DNA of 64,000 nucleotides. It comes from Chryseobacterium sp. MFBS3-17. Its GTDB lineage: Bacteria > Bacteroidota > Bacteroidia > Flavobacteriales > Weeksellaceae. The notes under the pieces were generated by a model, which was not told where the DNA came from, did no database searches, and saw only the letters and a list, made by a program, of their open reading frames with translations. Where the stretch lies: contig NZ_JAJEWK010000002.1 in assembly GCF_020687745.1 (NCBI RefSeq), forward strand, positions 62,001-126,000. The letters run 5' to 3'. Positions 1 through 8,364 of this stretch are shown here, piece by piece. Made by a program: the position numbers and the translations under genes. How positions within the stretch are numbered: the first letter of the stretch is position 1; every line of letters starts with the position of its first letter.

Positions 1-288
1 CATGCGAAACAGTTTGAGTCTGACGGCTCTTGCGGCCAACTGTATTGTGCGGATGACCGTGTTTTCCGAGAAATCTTCTTTTCCTTTGGCTAAAACATGC
101 AGCGGTATGTGTGCCGGAATCTCATGTCGCAGTTCTCCCTGAAACAGATTCAGCGCCACGCGGAGGTCAAACTTATTGCGGTTCAGGTGGTTCAGCATAC
201 TCAGCATCACCTTTTCCACTCCGCCCATTTCCATGGAGCGATGCCGGAACAGTACTTGTATTTTTCTGTGGGTATTTTTCATCATCAT
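1..288 (-). CDS. Glycosyltransferase family 4, N-terminal part (runs off window)
   Basis: This is the first 96 codons of a gene that continues past the left edge. It begins with three consecutive ATG codons, the first directly after the TAA stop of the preceding minus-strand gene. The start of the protein reads ...VLFRHRSMEMGGVEKVML..., which has the Gly-Gly-(V/A)-E/x-K pattern seen in the donor-independent first Rossmann lobe of GT4/GT-B retaining glycosyltransferases. It most likely adds a sugar to the lipid-linked repeat unit of the surface polysaccharide made by this locus, on the cytoplasmic face of the inner membrane. The fold assignment rests on one motif and on the neighbours. Confidence 0.7.
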   Translation of the reverse strand, partial: MMMKNTHRKIQVLFRHRSMEMGGVEKVMLSMLNHLNRNKFDLRVALNLFQGELRHEIPAHIPLHVLAKGKEDFSENTVIRTIQLAARAVRLKLFRM

Positions 289-1320
289 TTAATCTGTCTT
301 TGCACCGATATTTCTGTATTGTTCTCTGAATTTTCCGGCCCACTTTTTCCATTCACCGGCCTGTGCATCGGGATGTCCGGTCTCATCCAGAAAAGATTGA
401 ATATAGCTTTCGGAGAAATCCTGCGGATAATTTTCCATAGCAGCCAGTTTGTCTTGCAGCCAGGCTTCATTCAGAATGAAGTTCATCCGGTTCACATCCA
501 GCCGGTTGCCGTATTCGTGGTAGGAGCCCGTGGCAGAAGACTGAAAAGTGGTTTTCATGGCTTCGGTGGAAAGCCGGGTAGCAAAATTCGGATTTTGGCG
601 GTGATTCCGGTAATACACCGCAGCGTTTATGAGCTGTTTCTTTTCATCCACCTGCCCGTTCATATCGTTCCAGATGCTCAGCCAGTAATCTTTGCGGTAC
701 ATACCCATCAGAATGGAGTTGAGAGCCCAGTATTTCCGGCGGCTCTCATGATCTGCCAGTCCCAGTTTATACAGAATGCTGAACAATTTGAACCGGTTAT
801 GAAAATAGGCGTTCATCAGAAAGGGCGGCGCCAGAAAAATTTGCCTTGGCCGGGCAGCGTTAATCCGGGGATTGATGCTGGTGATTTCTAAGTGTTTGTC
901 ATCTTTTTCATTGCCCAGCCAGCCCAGTTTCAGCAGGGCGATCTGGTGGGTTTTACAGTCTTCAAGCAATTCATCCAGCATCAGAGGGCGGGTAAACCAT
1001 ACGTCGTCTTCGGTCATGATGAAATACTCTGAGGCGTTTCTGGCCGCTTCAATCCACAGATTTGTGGGGATGCTGTACCCGTTAATCTGTGTTCCAGACC
1101 GAAGGTTTTCGGTAATAGCAACCTGCTTGTTCGTATGGTGTGCCGACTTCAGAATGGTGATGTTCGGGTGTTTTTTACTGATTTTATCCAGATAGTGCTG
1201 CGGAGTACCATCGTCCAGAACTGTGATGCGGTAATTACCGGAGATGTTCCGGGAGATGCTCTGTAGGCATCTGTCCAGGTAATAGGGACGGTTAAAGGAT
1301 TTAATCAGGATATCAGTCAT
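289..1320 (-). CDS. Glycosyltransferase, GT-A/family 2-like
   Basis: A 343-residue protein whose N-terminus (MTDILIKSFNRPYYLDRCL) matches the start of family 2-type GT-A enzymes. It has an LDDGTP segment near residue 36 and an acidic TEDDVW motif near residue 103, in place of the usual DxD metal and nucleotide-sugar site. No membrane segment is seen, so it is probably a cytosolic or peripheral enzyme. Its ATG overlaps the TGA of the upstream gene by four bases, and the next gene begins directly after its stop, so it is translationally coupled in the polysaccharide operon. Donor and acceptor sugars cannot be read from the sequence. Confidence 0.75.
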   Translation of the reverse strand: MTDILIKSFNRPYYLDRCLQSISRNISGNYRITVLDDGTPQHYLDKISKKHPNITILKSAHHTNKQVAITENLRSGTQINGYSIPTNLWIEAARNASEYFIMTEDDVWFTRPLMLDELLEDCKTHQIALLKLGWLGNEKDDKHLEITSINPRINAARPRQIFLAPPFLMNAYFHNRFKLFSILYKLGLADHESRRKYWALNSILMGMYRKDYWLSIWNDMNGQVDEKKQLINAAVYYRNHRQNPNFATRLSTEAMKTTFQSSATGSYHEYGNRLDVNRMNFILNEAWLQDKLAAMENYPQDFSESYIQSFLDETGHPDAQAGEWKKWAGKFREQYRNIGAKTD

Positions 1321-2126
1321 GACAGTTTTCGGAGGATTTTACTGAAAAATGTATTTTGTTTCTGGATGATGTAATGCTGAAGACTGGATATCTCCGCAAT
1401 TTTCTTTCCATAAATGGTGTCTAAATTTCTGCGTAGCAGGGTGTCCCGAAGTACACGATCCCAGTTCTGATTCAACTTTTCTTTTTTATTACTTTGTTGT
1501 GAGACTCCTTTTTCGTGAAGGCGATACAGGTAGAGCGGTTGCTCTATGAACAGAAAATTTCCGGTTTCGTACATTTTCAGGTATAAATCCTGATCCACGG
1601 CAGAGCTGAGTTCCGGATTGATGCCTTCAGTGCGTTTATAGTCTTTGATGCGAAAAACGAATAAATGCGCCACTTCAAAATTAAGGTTGAAAAACAAGGG
1701 TTTGCCATTCTTAATTCTGCGGGTTTTGTCAAAAACCTTTCCGGGTTGTAGTTTTTCACGGCAAAGGTATAGTTGGCTGTACGCTGCCACTGCATTTTTG
1801 TCAGCATTTAGTGCATTCACCATTGTTTGTACAGCGTCTGGCGTCAGTGCATCATCGGGATCTACAAAAGCGGCCATCTCCCCCTGGGCCGCGGCGGCAC
1901 ATCGATGTTTGGTATAGCCTACTCCTTTGTTTTCCTCATTGTAAAACAGTCTGATTCTGGAATCCTGATCTGCCAGTGCCTGCAGTTTTTCCTGCGAACC
2001 ATCGGTAGAACAGTCGTCTACCAGCACGATTTCTATGTGTGCATAGGTCTGTTCCCGGATGCTTTTGTAGCATTCCAGGAAGTAATCAAAATTGTTATAA
2101 TGAGCGATGAGAATGGAGAACAGCAT
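1317..2126 (-). CDS. Glycosyltransferase family 2
   Basis: A 269-residue classical GT2 enzyme. The start FSILIAHYNNFDYFLECYKSI is followed by VLVDDCSTDGS near residue 35 (nucleotide binding) and FVDPDDAL near residue 90 (the DxD-type metal site). It probably transfers one sugar onto the growing undecaprenyl-linked repeat unit. It overlaps the genes on both sides by one to four bases, so it is in one transcript with them. Its length is usual for the catalytic domain alone, and there is no membrane anchor. The linkage it makes is unknown. Confidence 0.9.
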   Translation of the reverse strand: MLFSILIAHYNNFDYFLECYKSIREQTYAHIEIVLVDDCSTDGSQEKLQALADQDSRIRLFYNEENKGVGYTKHRCAAAAQGEMAAFVDPDDALTPDAVQTMVNALNADKNAVAAYSQLYLCREKLQPGKVFDKTRRIKNGKPLFFNLNFEVAHLFVFRIKDYKRTEGINPELSSAVDQDLYLKMYETGNFLFIEQPLYLYRLHEKGVSQQSNKKEKLNQNWDRVLRDTLLRRNLDTIYGKKIAEISSLQHYIIQKQNTFFSKILRKLS

Positions 2127-3016
2127 TATTTTAATTTTTTGAGCAGGTATTTAATTGTTTCGTAGAATCCTCCATACTTAAAATAAAGTAATATCACAGA
2201 ATTTTTCAGTTCATTCTTTTTTAACGAGTAAAACGAGTAAACCTTCAAGAACTTGAGATTTTGGCTGCTGGAGAAGATGTTGCTGTATTCATTAAGAATA
2301 TCCCGGTAACATAATTCCATAGCCATTCTTTTGAAGATGTTTACATCTGGCCGCCATGAAAGTTGACTGTCATTTCGCCGGATCGCAACAAATGCTGAAT
2401 TAATGCCCATGACCGAACCTGCATCTGTAAAATCCAGGTACATCATGAATGGCACACGCCAAGCCAGAGGATAAGGTCTGAATCCCTTTCTCTCGTATAC
2501 TTCTCGAGTAAAAACATTTTCTGAAATCGATAAAAAACGTTTGTGAATCTCATCTTCCCAAACGTAATCTTTTCCGAGGTAGAGATTTGGTTGTTCCAGT
2601 TCTGTTAATGTTTTACCATCTTCAGAAACACGTCTCATTTTGAATCGTAGTAAACTAATATTATTGTTTTCTGCGATTTCCATATTTTTATAGAACTCCT
2701 CCACAAAATTGTTACTCAAGTAGTCGTCATCTGCCAGTATCATGAGCCATTTCTCATTTTCAGAAAGTTCTATGCAGCGGTTCCACTGTTCTACCAGTTT
2801 CCCTTTTCCGCCCAGATTTTCCGGAAATTTTTTATAAACCAAATTTTTATTTTGGTTGTAATTTTTTATAAGTTCCTCGGGATTTGCCTCACTTCCGTCA
2901 TTTCCGATATAGACTTTAAAATTCTGATTCGTCTGAACGGACAAACTCCTGAGGGTATCTTCAAAAAATTCGCTTTTGAAAAATGGAATGATGATGGCAA
3001 GTTTATCCTCTTTCAT
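2126..3016 (-). CDS. Glycosyltransferase family 2
   Basis: A 296-residue GT2 enzyme with IIPFFKSEFFEDTLRSL at the N-terminus, an IGNDGSE segment near residue 37 and a LADDDYLSN acidic motif near residue 95 for metal and sugar-nucleotide binding. It overlaps the following gene by one base (TAATG) and the preceding gene by 14 bases, so it is part of the same operon. Its codons are richer in A and T than those of the GT genes downstream, as is true of the neighbouring pyruvyltransferase gene. This suggests the two entered the locus together from a lower-GC source. Sugar specificity is not visible. Confidence 0.88.
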   Translation of the reverse strand: MKEDKLAIIIPFFKSEFFEDTLRSLSVQTNQNFKVYIGNDGSEANPEELIKNYNQNKNLVYKKFPENLGGKGKLVEQWNRCIELSENEKWLMILADDDYLSNNFVEEFYKNMEIAENNNISLLRFKMRRVSEDGKTLTELEQPNLYLGKDYVWEDEIHKRFLSISENVFTREVYERKGFRPYPLAWRVPFMMYLDFTDAGSVMGINSAFVAIRRNDSQLSWRPDVNIFKRMAMELCYRDILNEYSNIFSSSQNLKFLKVYSFYSLKKNELKNSVILLYFKYGGFYETIKYLLKKLK

Positions 3017-4202
3017 TTTTTAGGATGGTATTAGATATTCGCTGGAGAGATTGATAGTACAAATCCTTCTGGACTTCTGTCTTTTGACGAATCTTGTTTC
3101 CCAAAAAAGAATTTGATAAGTGAGCCTCTGCCTGATTTTTAAAATCATCTACATCCTGAATTTCCATTAATTCCGGAGGAGCCCAGCATTCCAGGTAATA
3201 TTTCAGTTTTATTTGTTTTTTGTTTAATGCTATATAGGGCAGTCCGTAACTCATTGCAGTAATTACCCCATGTAGACTGTTCCCGATATAGAGTTGCGCA
3301 TAAGCAATCAAAGCCATTATGCTTTCAAGGGAAATGTGATCAATAAAAATGGCATATTCCTTTATTTTTTGATAAATCATTTTTAGCGGAATATGGTCTT
3401 CGTGACCTTTTGCAGTGCCTATCGGACATAAAATTACTTTCATTCCGGTAGTTTCAGCAATGTTTTTAAGTTGAAGTGCTATTTCGTCAAGTTTATTGTC
3501 ACTTTTATATTTGGATATTTGGAAAAATATATATTTTGTCTGTAAAATATTTCTAATTGTTACCGGAATTTTGGATGATGTCAGAAAATCATCCTTTGGG
3601 TAGATGTCTTCCATAATGATTGCGGAATCTGGAACCAGGAACACCTCGTGATTCTGCAGTTTTTCTGATGTAAACTGAGCCGATGCCTTCTCTCTGAAAG
3701 AAATGTAATCTGCTTTTTTGAGTCGGTTTAATTTTTCTGAAGGCAAATTATATCCACCGCCCACCAAATTATAAATAACTTGAAAATCGTTTTGAAAATC
3801 AGATTTATTAATGAGAAAAGGATTATCTGAAACGCCACCAAGAAATGATCTCACCCATAGACTTTTCTTGAAGAAAAACGGGATTCTGGGGTGGCGGAAT
3901 AGTTTAAAATAAAGCGGATTGATAAATGAATAAAGGCCATTCCAGTCTGCGCGGAGACATTCGCCGCCTGCAACAATTATTGCATCTGTTTTTCCCTGGT
4001 TCAAATCTTTTTTTAGTCTTTTGTAAGAAAAAACATTAAAACCGCCTTCATCAGAAAAATCAGCCTTAACCAATCCGTATTTTTGGAAACGGAAAGTGCC
4101 CGGTGATGTTTTATTCAGGCCGTATTCAAGCATGATTGCAAAGAGCAAATCACCATAATTGAAGCGGTCCTGGGGAGCAAATATAGCTATACTTTTGTGC
4201 AT
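3003..4202 (-). CDS. Polysaccharide pyruvyl transferase family protein
   Basis: A 399-residue protein of the polysaccharide pyruvyl transferase family (Pfam PF04230 type). The N-terminus contains FNYGDLLFAIMLEYGLN, and the C-terminal half holds IGNSLHGVITAMSYGLPYIALN, the conserved Ser-Leu-His-Gly loop of the family. Known members move a pyruvyl group from phosphoenolpyruvate to a sugar, adding a negative charge to the glycan, although several Bacteroidota members have unproven activity. It lies in the minus-strand polysaccharide operon and overlaps the next GT2 gene by 14 bases. The DNA is A+T-rich compared with the wider locus. Confidence 0.85.
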   Translation of the reverse strand: MHKSIAIFAPQDRFNYGDLLFAIMLEYGLNKTSPGTFRFQKYGLVKADFSDEGGFNVFSYKRLKKDLNQGKTDAIIVAGGECLRADWNGLYSFINPLYFKLFRHPRIPFFFKKSLWVRSFLGGVSDNPFLINKSDFQNDFQVIYNLVGGGYNLPSEKLNRLKKADYISFREKASAQFTSEKLQNHEVFLVPDSAIIMEDIYPKDDFLTSSKIPVTIRNILQTKYIFFQISKYKSDNKLDEIALQLKNIAETTGMKVILCPIGTAKGHEDHIPLKMIYQKIKEYAIFIDHISLESIMALIAYAQLYIGNSLHGVITAMSYGLPYIALNKKQIKLKYYLECWAPPELMEIQDVDDFKNQAEAHLSNSFLGNKIRQKTEVQKDLYYQSLQRISNTILKNERG

Positions 4203-4222
4203 AATTTACATCTATAATATTA

Positions 4223-4789
4223 CTAGATATTGAAGATTTTCTGTTGCTGATCATTTAAAACAATAGAATTGGCCGGTACGTCTTTATGAATCACACAGCC
4301 GGCACCCAAAATGACATTATCGCCGATGGTGACGCCTTTCAGGATGATACAGTTGGCACCGGTCCATACATTATTGCCTAGTTTCACAGGTGAAGTATTG
4401 AATGCGGTTTTGGAAACCGAAAATGGTTCTTTGGTGTACTGATGATTATGGTCAAAAATTTTCAGTCCCTCTCCCAGAATACAGTTTTCGCCAATTTCCA
4501 CTTTTTCCAGACAGGCGATGGTGGCTCTGGTGATGTACGTGTCATTACCAATCACCAGCCGGCCCGATTTTTTGACCGCAATATTATTAGATTCATTGAT
4601 GGTGACTCCTTCTGCAATATGAATTTCGGCTTCTGAGGAAATATCCAGAAAGTTATTATTGCCTAGTTTAAAACTCGGGTGCACGTTGCTGGCAGGGTTG
4701 CTGCGGAACAACTGTAAATTCCGGTTCCGCAAATATCTGTTTTGCAGTGCTTGCAGGTGGATGAAGAATGCGGTCAATAAAGAATTCAT
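4223..4789 (-). CDS. Hexapeptide-repeat acyltransferase (LbH fold)
   Basis: A 188-residue protein with repeated [LIV]-G-x-x hexapeptides (GNNNFLDISS, IGNDTYI, IGENCILGEG, LGNNVWTGANC, IGDNVILGAGCV), the mark of a left-handed beta-helix. The central FDHNHQY segment supplies the histidine expected in O-acetyltransferases of the Maa/WbbJ type. It probably O-acetylates a sugar of the surface polysaccharide. I chose the ATG at 4789; a TTG three bases upstream would add one residue. A TACTTTTG promoter element lies 17 bases before it, divergent from the methyltransferase promoter, so this gene can start its own transcript for the 1-4789 block. Confidence 0.85.
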   Translation of the reverse strand: MNSLLTAFFIHLQALQNRYLRNRNLQLFRSNPASNVHPSFKLGNNNFLDISSEAEIHIAEGVTINESNNIAVKKSGRLVIGNDTYITRATIACLEKVEIGENCILGEGLKIFDHNHQYTKEPFSVSKTAFNTSPVKLGNNVWTGANCIILKGVTIGDNVILGAGCVIHKDVPANSIVLNDQQQKIFNI

Positions 4790-4805
4790 CAAATGGTAGT
4801 TTTAG

Positions 4806-4813
4806 CAAAAGTA
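4806..4813 (-). promoter_or_regulatory. Promoter -7 element for the acyltransferase gene
   Basis: On the minus strand this reads TACTTTTG, a full match to the Bacteroidota -7 consensus TAnnTTTG. It sits 17 bases before the ATG at 4789 and back-to-back with the plus-strand promoter at 4827-4834. No clear -33 box was seen. Confidence 0.55.
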
Positions 4814-4826
4814 TTAAAATTTTCTT

Positions 4827-4834
4827 TATTTTTG
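4827..4834 (+). promoter_or_regulatory. Promoter -7 element for the methyltransferase gene
   Basis: The sequence TATTTTTG matches the TAnnTTTG consensus and lies 19 bases before the ATG at 4853. It is inside a longer open frame that could start at 4793. This is why the downstream ATG at 4853 is preferred as the translation start. Confidence 0.6.
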
Positions 4835-4852
4835 CCCTTAAAACGAGCACGA

Positions 4853-5626
4853 ATGAGCGAATTATCCTCCATTGCGAGAACCTTTGCGGCCTACCTTATC
4901 CGCCCGCATCTGTACCCTGAACTGGGCAGAAAAATTTACAAGAATATATTTGACCGGAAGTCGGCCTTTAAAGGTAAAGAGGATGCCGAAGGTTGGTGCA
5001 GAAATCTGGCAGTTTCACAGCAGGATGCCGTGAAATCACTGGGCTTTGAAAATTTCGCACCGCTCACGTCCCTTTATCCGGAAGCCTTTGCTTTTGCCAA
5101 TGAGGCAGAACAGAATTGTCCGGTAAAAATGGGTGGAGCAGGTGCTCTGGATCTGATTTATTACCTGGCAGAATTTACCCGCGCGCAAAATGTTCTGGAA
5201 ACTGGAGTGGCCTACGGGTGGAGTTCGCTGGCAGCATTGCTCTCACTGAAGAACCGTGGCGGCACCCTGTACAGCAGTGATATGCCTTACCTGGGCAAGG
5301 ATAATGACCGCTATGTGGGTTGCGTAGTGCCACAGGAGCTGAAACCATACTGGAAATTATACCATTATGCGGACCGTGAATCTTTACCGAAGATTTTCGG
5401 TGAGTGTGACTCCTTTGATTTTATTCATTATGACAGTGACAAGTCTTACAAAGGGAGAATGTGGGCATACCCCGTTTTGTGGGAACGGTTGCGCAAAGGC
5501 GGCGTGCTGATGAGTGATGATGTAGGAGATAATGCCGCATTCATGGACTATTGTGTACAGCAAGGTCATCAACCGGTCATTGTTGAGTTCGATGGTAAAT
5601 ATGCAGGTTATATCATAAAGCAGTAA
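4853..5626 (+). CDS. Class I SAM-dependent methyltransferase (Methyltransf_24-like)
   Basis: A 257-residue protein. The motif VLETGVAYGWSSLAALLSL is the glycine-rich SAM-binding loop, FIHYDSDKSYKG holds the acidic metal or SAM-contact residues, and GGVLMSDDVGDN is the following strand and loop. This arrangement fits the O-methyltransferase-like Methyltransf_24 group. In this setting it probably methylates a sugar or modifies a glycan terminus. The open frame extends 20 codons upstream, but the -7 promoter element falls within that extension, so the start is set at 4853. It forms a two-gene plus-strand unit with the GT2 gene that starts one base after its stop. Confidence 0.8.
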   Translation: MSELSSIARTFAAYLIRPHLYPELGRKIYKNIFDRKSAFKGKEDAEGWCRNLAVSQQDAVKSLGFENFAPLTSLYPEAFAFANEAEQNCPVKMGGAGALDLIYYLAEFTRAQNVLETGVAYGWSSLAALLSLKNRGGTLYSSDMPYLGKDNDRYVGCVVPQELKPYWKLYHYADRESLPKIFGECDSFDFIHYDSDKSYKGRMWAYPVLWERLRKGGVLMSDDVGDNAAFMDYCVQQGHQPVIVEFDGKYAGYIIKQ

Positions 5627-5627
5627 A

Positions 5628-6629
5628 ATGGACAATCCTCTGGTCAGCATCAATATTCCCGTTTACAAATGTGAAAACTACATCATCCGGTGTCTGGAAT
5701 CGGTGAAAGCGCAGACCTATCCCCACCTTGAAACCATTCTGGTGAATGATGCCACGCCGGATGACAGCGTAGCATTAATAGAGCGCTTTATGGAAGAAAA
5801 TCCGCAGCTGAACATGCGTATCTTTCATCTGGATAAAAACAGGGGTTTGTCTGTAGTGCGCAACCGCGGAATAGAGGAGTCCGACGGCAAATACATCTAT
5901 ATGCTGGACAGCGATGACTACATTACCCCCGACTGTATTGAAAAACTTGTGGCCAATTCTGAGCTGCACCAATGTGAAATTTCGGTGGCAGAAACCATTT
6001 GCGAACAGTCTGAAACCGGCGAGCGAATGTTTTTGTTTAAAGTTAAATCTGCCGAAAAAGTGTTGAAAGGCAATGCCCTGATTTTTGAACGGTTTGTAAA
6101 AGGCGACTGGCCGGTGATTGGTCCCAATAAACTCTACCTCCGGGAGTTCATTAACCGCAACAAACTGCGTTTTGTTCCGGGGTTGTATTCACAGGACGAA
6201 CTGTGGGCTTTTCATTGTGCCGAAAAACTCAGTTCCATCAGTTTTATTGATAATGTCTCCTACATTTATTATCTGCACGGGAAATCTACCATTTTCAATA
6301 AAAAGAAGATCAATTTCGAGAATCACCAGACCATTGTGGAGTGGTTTAGCCGGTCCTTCCATACCGCGACAGACCCGGAGCGCAGAAAGTGGATCCGCAA
6401 AAAAATTGTGAATTTCAAAGATCTTACGCTCACCATGCAGTGGCGCAGCATGCGGGAAGATGGGGCGTACTGGAAACAAAATTACCGGCGGCTGAAAAAA
6501 GCACCCTCGCTCATCCTGGCAGATTATCTTTCTTCAGATTTCAGTGCCAGAGAAAAGAAGGCCAATATTTACTATAATTTACCTGTGGAATTAGGCTATC
6601 GCCTGTTTAAAAAGCGGTATGACGGTTAG
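5628..6629 (+). CDS. Glycosyltransferase family 2
   Basis: A 333-residue GT2 enzyme. The N-terminus VSINIPVYKCENYIIRCLES is followed by LVNDATPDDS near residue 39 and MLDSDDYITP near residue 90, the nucleotide-binding and DxD metal-binding sites. The C-terminal 100 residues are basic and may hold the acceptor or membrane contact. It starts one base after the methyltransferase stop, so the two are coupled. It is convergent with the minus-strand epimerase gene and overlaps its 3' end by four bases (6626-6629). Likely role is one step of surface polysaccharide assembly. Confidence 0.9.
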   Translation: MDNPLVSINIPVYKCENYIIRCLESVKAQTYPHLETILVNDATPDDSVALIERFMEENPQLNMRIFHLDKNRGLSVVRNRGIEESDGKYIYMLDSDDYITPDCIEKLVANSELHQCEISVAETICEQSETGERMFLFKVKSAEKVLKGNALIFERFVKGDWPVIGPNKLYLREFINRNKLRFVPGLYSQDELWAFHCAEKLSSISFIDNVSYIYYLHGKSTIFNKKKINFENHQTIVEWFSRSFHTATDPERRKWIRKKIVNFKDLTLTMQWRSMREDGAYWKQNYRRLKKAPSLILADYLSSDFSAREKKANIYYNLPVELGYRLFKKRYDG

Positions 6630-7315
6630 CCGTTTTCCTTTACCAGATAATACTTTGCAATCAGCATAGACAGGTATTCCATTTTTTCGGTTTCTTTGAA
6701 ATAAGATTCAATTCCGCGGATGTCTATGGAATAGGATTCCCCTTCGCTCACATAATTTTTTTGTGCCGGCATGCCGAAATGCCGTTCCAGCACCGTCACG
6801 ATTTCGTGAATGCCAAAATTGGTCTTGTAGGCAAGATTATAAATTTTATTCAGCTCACTTTGATTTTCAAGCAGATTCATGGTCAGCGTGCTCACGTCTT
6901 CCACATCTATAAGATTGCGGGATGCTTTCTGATGAATGGTCAGCGGCAGATTATTGCGGATGGCCGAGGCCAGATAATTCATCAGCAGATTGGGGTTTCC
7001 GCCAAAACCAACGGCATTGCTTACCCGTACAATCAGAAATTTACGGGCGGTCTGGCGGATGATTTCCTCCATGTGGAGCTTGTGCAACACATAAGGGCTG
7101 TCATGCTTGGAAGAATCATAAATACTGCAAGTGCTGAAATATACAAAAGTTTTACCCGGATGTGCATGCAGGGTATGCTGCACCAGATTTTTCTCGCGGA
7201 GAAACTGTGCCGGATCGGTTTCCGAAGAGTTGGATACTCCCGAAGCAAAAAATATGACCTCTGCAAGGTCTTTCTCTGCAAAAGCAGATGCGATGAGTCC
7301 GTTCCCAACAATCAT
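6626..7315 (-). CDS. NAD(P)-dependent epimerase/dehydratase, short SDR type
   Basis: A 229-residue extended-SDR-like protein. It opens with MIVGNGLIASAFA, a Rossmann dinucleotide loop, and has FSTCSIYD followed by SPYVLHK, the YxxxK catalytic pair. RASRNLIDVEDV-type sequence near residue 130 resembles the substrate loop of sugar-nucleotide epimerases. It is shorter than the usual 300-340 residues, lacking some of the N-terminal region, so activity may be altered. Its ATG overlaps the TGA of the upstream 2-epimerase gene (ATGA), so both are made from one message. It probably supplies a modified nucleotide sugar for this locus. Confidence 0.75.
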   Translation of the reverse strand: MIVGNGLIASAFAEKDLAEVIFFASGVSNSSETDPAQFLREKNLVQHTLHAHPGKTFVYFSTCSIYDSSKHDSPYVLHKLHMEEIIRQTARKFLIVRVSNAVGFGGNPNLLMNYLASAIRNNLPLTIHQKASRNLIDVEDVSTLTMNLLENQSELNKIYNLAYKTNFGIHEIVTVLERHFGMPAQKNYVSEGESYSIDIRGIESYFKETEKMEYLSMLIAKYYLVKENG

Positions 7316-8364
7316 AATCTTTCCAGTATTTTTTTCGCCGCCATGCCGTCGCCGAATGGGTTAATGAATGAATGAGTGCCGGTGTGCAGTTCCTTATAGA
7401 ATTCCGTCTTTATTTTTTCTTTGTCTGCACCTGCCAGCACACCGCAGCCACAGTCCAGCACTTCCGGTCTTTCGGTTTCGCTGCGCAGAATAATTACTCT
7501 TTTCTGCAGCGTAGGCGCTTCTTCCTGTATGCCGCCGGAATCCGAGATGATGACCAGCGAGCGGGCCATCAGTTTCACCGCTTCTATATAATTGAGCGGT
7601 TCAATGAAGTGAATGTTTGCCGGAATGTCTTCGCGGAATGTTTTAAAGATAAATTCCCGGGTTTGTGGATTCGGGTGGAGACTCCAGTGGAAGGTGATGT
7701 CGGGATTTTCTGCAGCCAGTTCGCGAATGGCCTCACAGATGGCGGTCATGTTTTCATTGAGGTTTTCCCGGCGGTGGGCCGTAATGAATACCTCGGAACC
7801 TTTTTCCGGCTGAATTTTTTCTTTTTCCAGGACGTATTTCAGAAGGTCAATGATGGTATTGCCCGTAACCGGAATGAGTTCTTCGGAAACGCCTTCTTTC
7901 AGCAGGTTTTCTTTTGCCAAAAGGGTAGGTGCGAAGTTCAGATTTGCAGTGAGTGAAACCACGCGGCGGTTGTATTCCTCCGGAAAGGGAAAGCGGATAT
8001 CGTCTGTACGCAAGCCGGCCTCTATGTGGTAAAACTTTCTTTTTTCCAGAAACGCCACCATGGCAGAAGCCATCACGGTGAACGTATCTCCCTGTGCAAT
8101 TATTTTTTCAATTTTTTCTGCTTTTACCACCTCTGCTACGGCATCAATCAATCTGGCGAGCAGGTTGGCGTTCGAGTATTGCGGCGACTGGCATTTCAGT
8201 TTGTAATCCGGGGAAAAGCCGAATAACGCTTCCATTTCCGTCAGCATACCGGTATGCTGACCGGTATTGATGGTAATGAAGGGACGGTTTCTTTTTTTGG
8301 CTTCCAGAATTACAGGATAAACCTTCAGAAACTCCGGACGCGTTCCGTAAATTATGGCAATCAT
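7312..8364 (-). CDS. wecB: UDP-N-acetylglucosamine 2-epimerase, non-hydrolysing
   Basis: A 350-residue enzyme of the WecB/MnaA family. The start IYGTRPEFLKVYPVI and INTGQHTGML are characteristic, as are FITAHRRENL near residue 195 and SDSGGIQEEAPTL near residue 275, which hold the UDP-binding and catalytic residues. It interconverts UDP-GlcNAc and UDP-ManNAc in the cytosol, giving ManNAc or a precursor of ManNAcA for the polysaccharide. Length is slightly under the usual 370-380. It overlaps both neighbouring genes by four bases. No ManNAc dehydrogenase is visible; the ugd gene in this window looks glucose-specific. Confidence 0.9.
   Translation of the reverse strand: MIAIIYGTRPEFLKVYPVILEAKKRNRPFITINTGQHTGMLTEMEALFGFSPDYKLKCQSPQYSNANLLARLIDAVAEVVKAEKIEKIIAQGDTFTVMASAMVAFLEKRKFYHIEAGLRTDDIRFPFPEEYNRRVVSLTANLNFAPTLLAKENLLKEGVSEELIPVTGNTIIDLLKYVLEKEKIQPEKGSEVFITAHRRENLNENMTAICEAIRELAAENPDITFHWSLHPNPQTREFIFKTFREDIPANIHFIEPLNYIEAVKLMARSLVIISDSGGIQEEAPTLQKRVIILRSETERPEVLDCGCGVLAGADKEKIKTEFYKELHTGTHSFINPFGDGMAAKKILERL

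Noticed and set aside
97-891. Plus-strand open frame of 264 codons
   Set aside because: It lies opposite two glycosyltransferase genes and has no protein-like motif. The minus-strand frames have conserved GT motifs and tight operon joins.
4793-4852. Longer start for the methyltransferase
   Set aside because: The -7 promoter element TATTTTTG lies within that stretch, and homology-like sequence begins at MSELSS.
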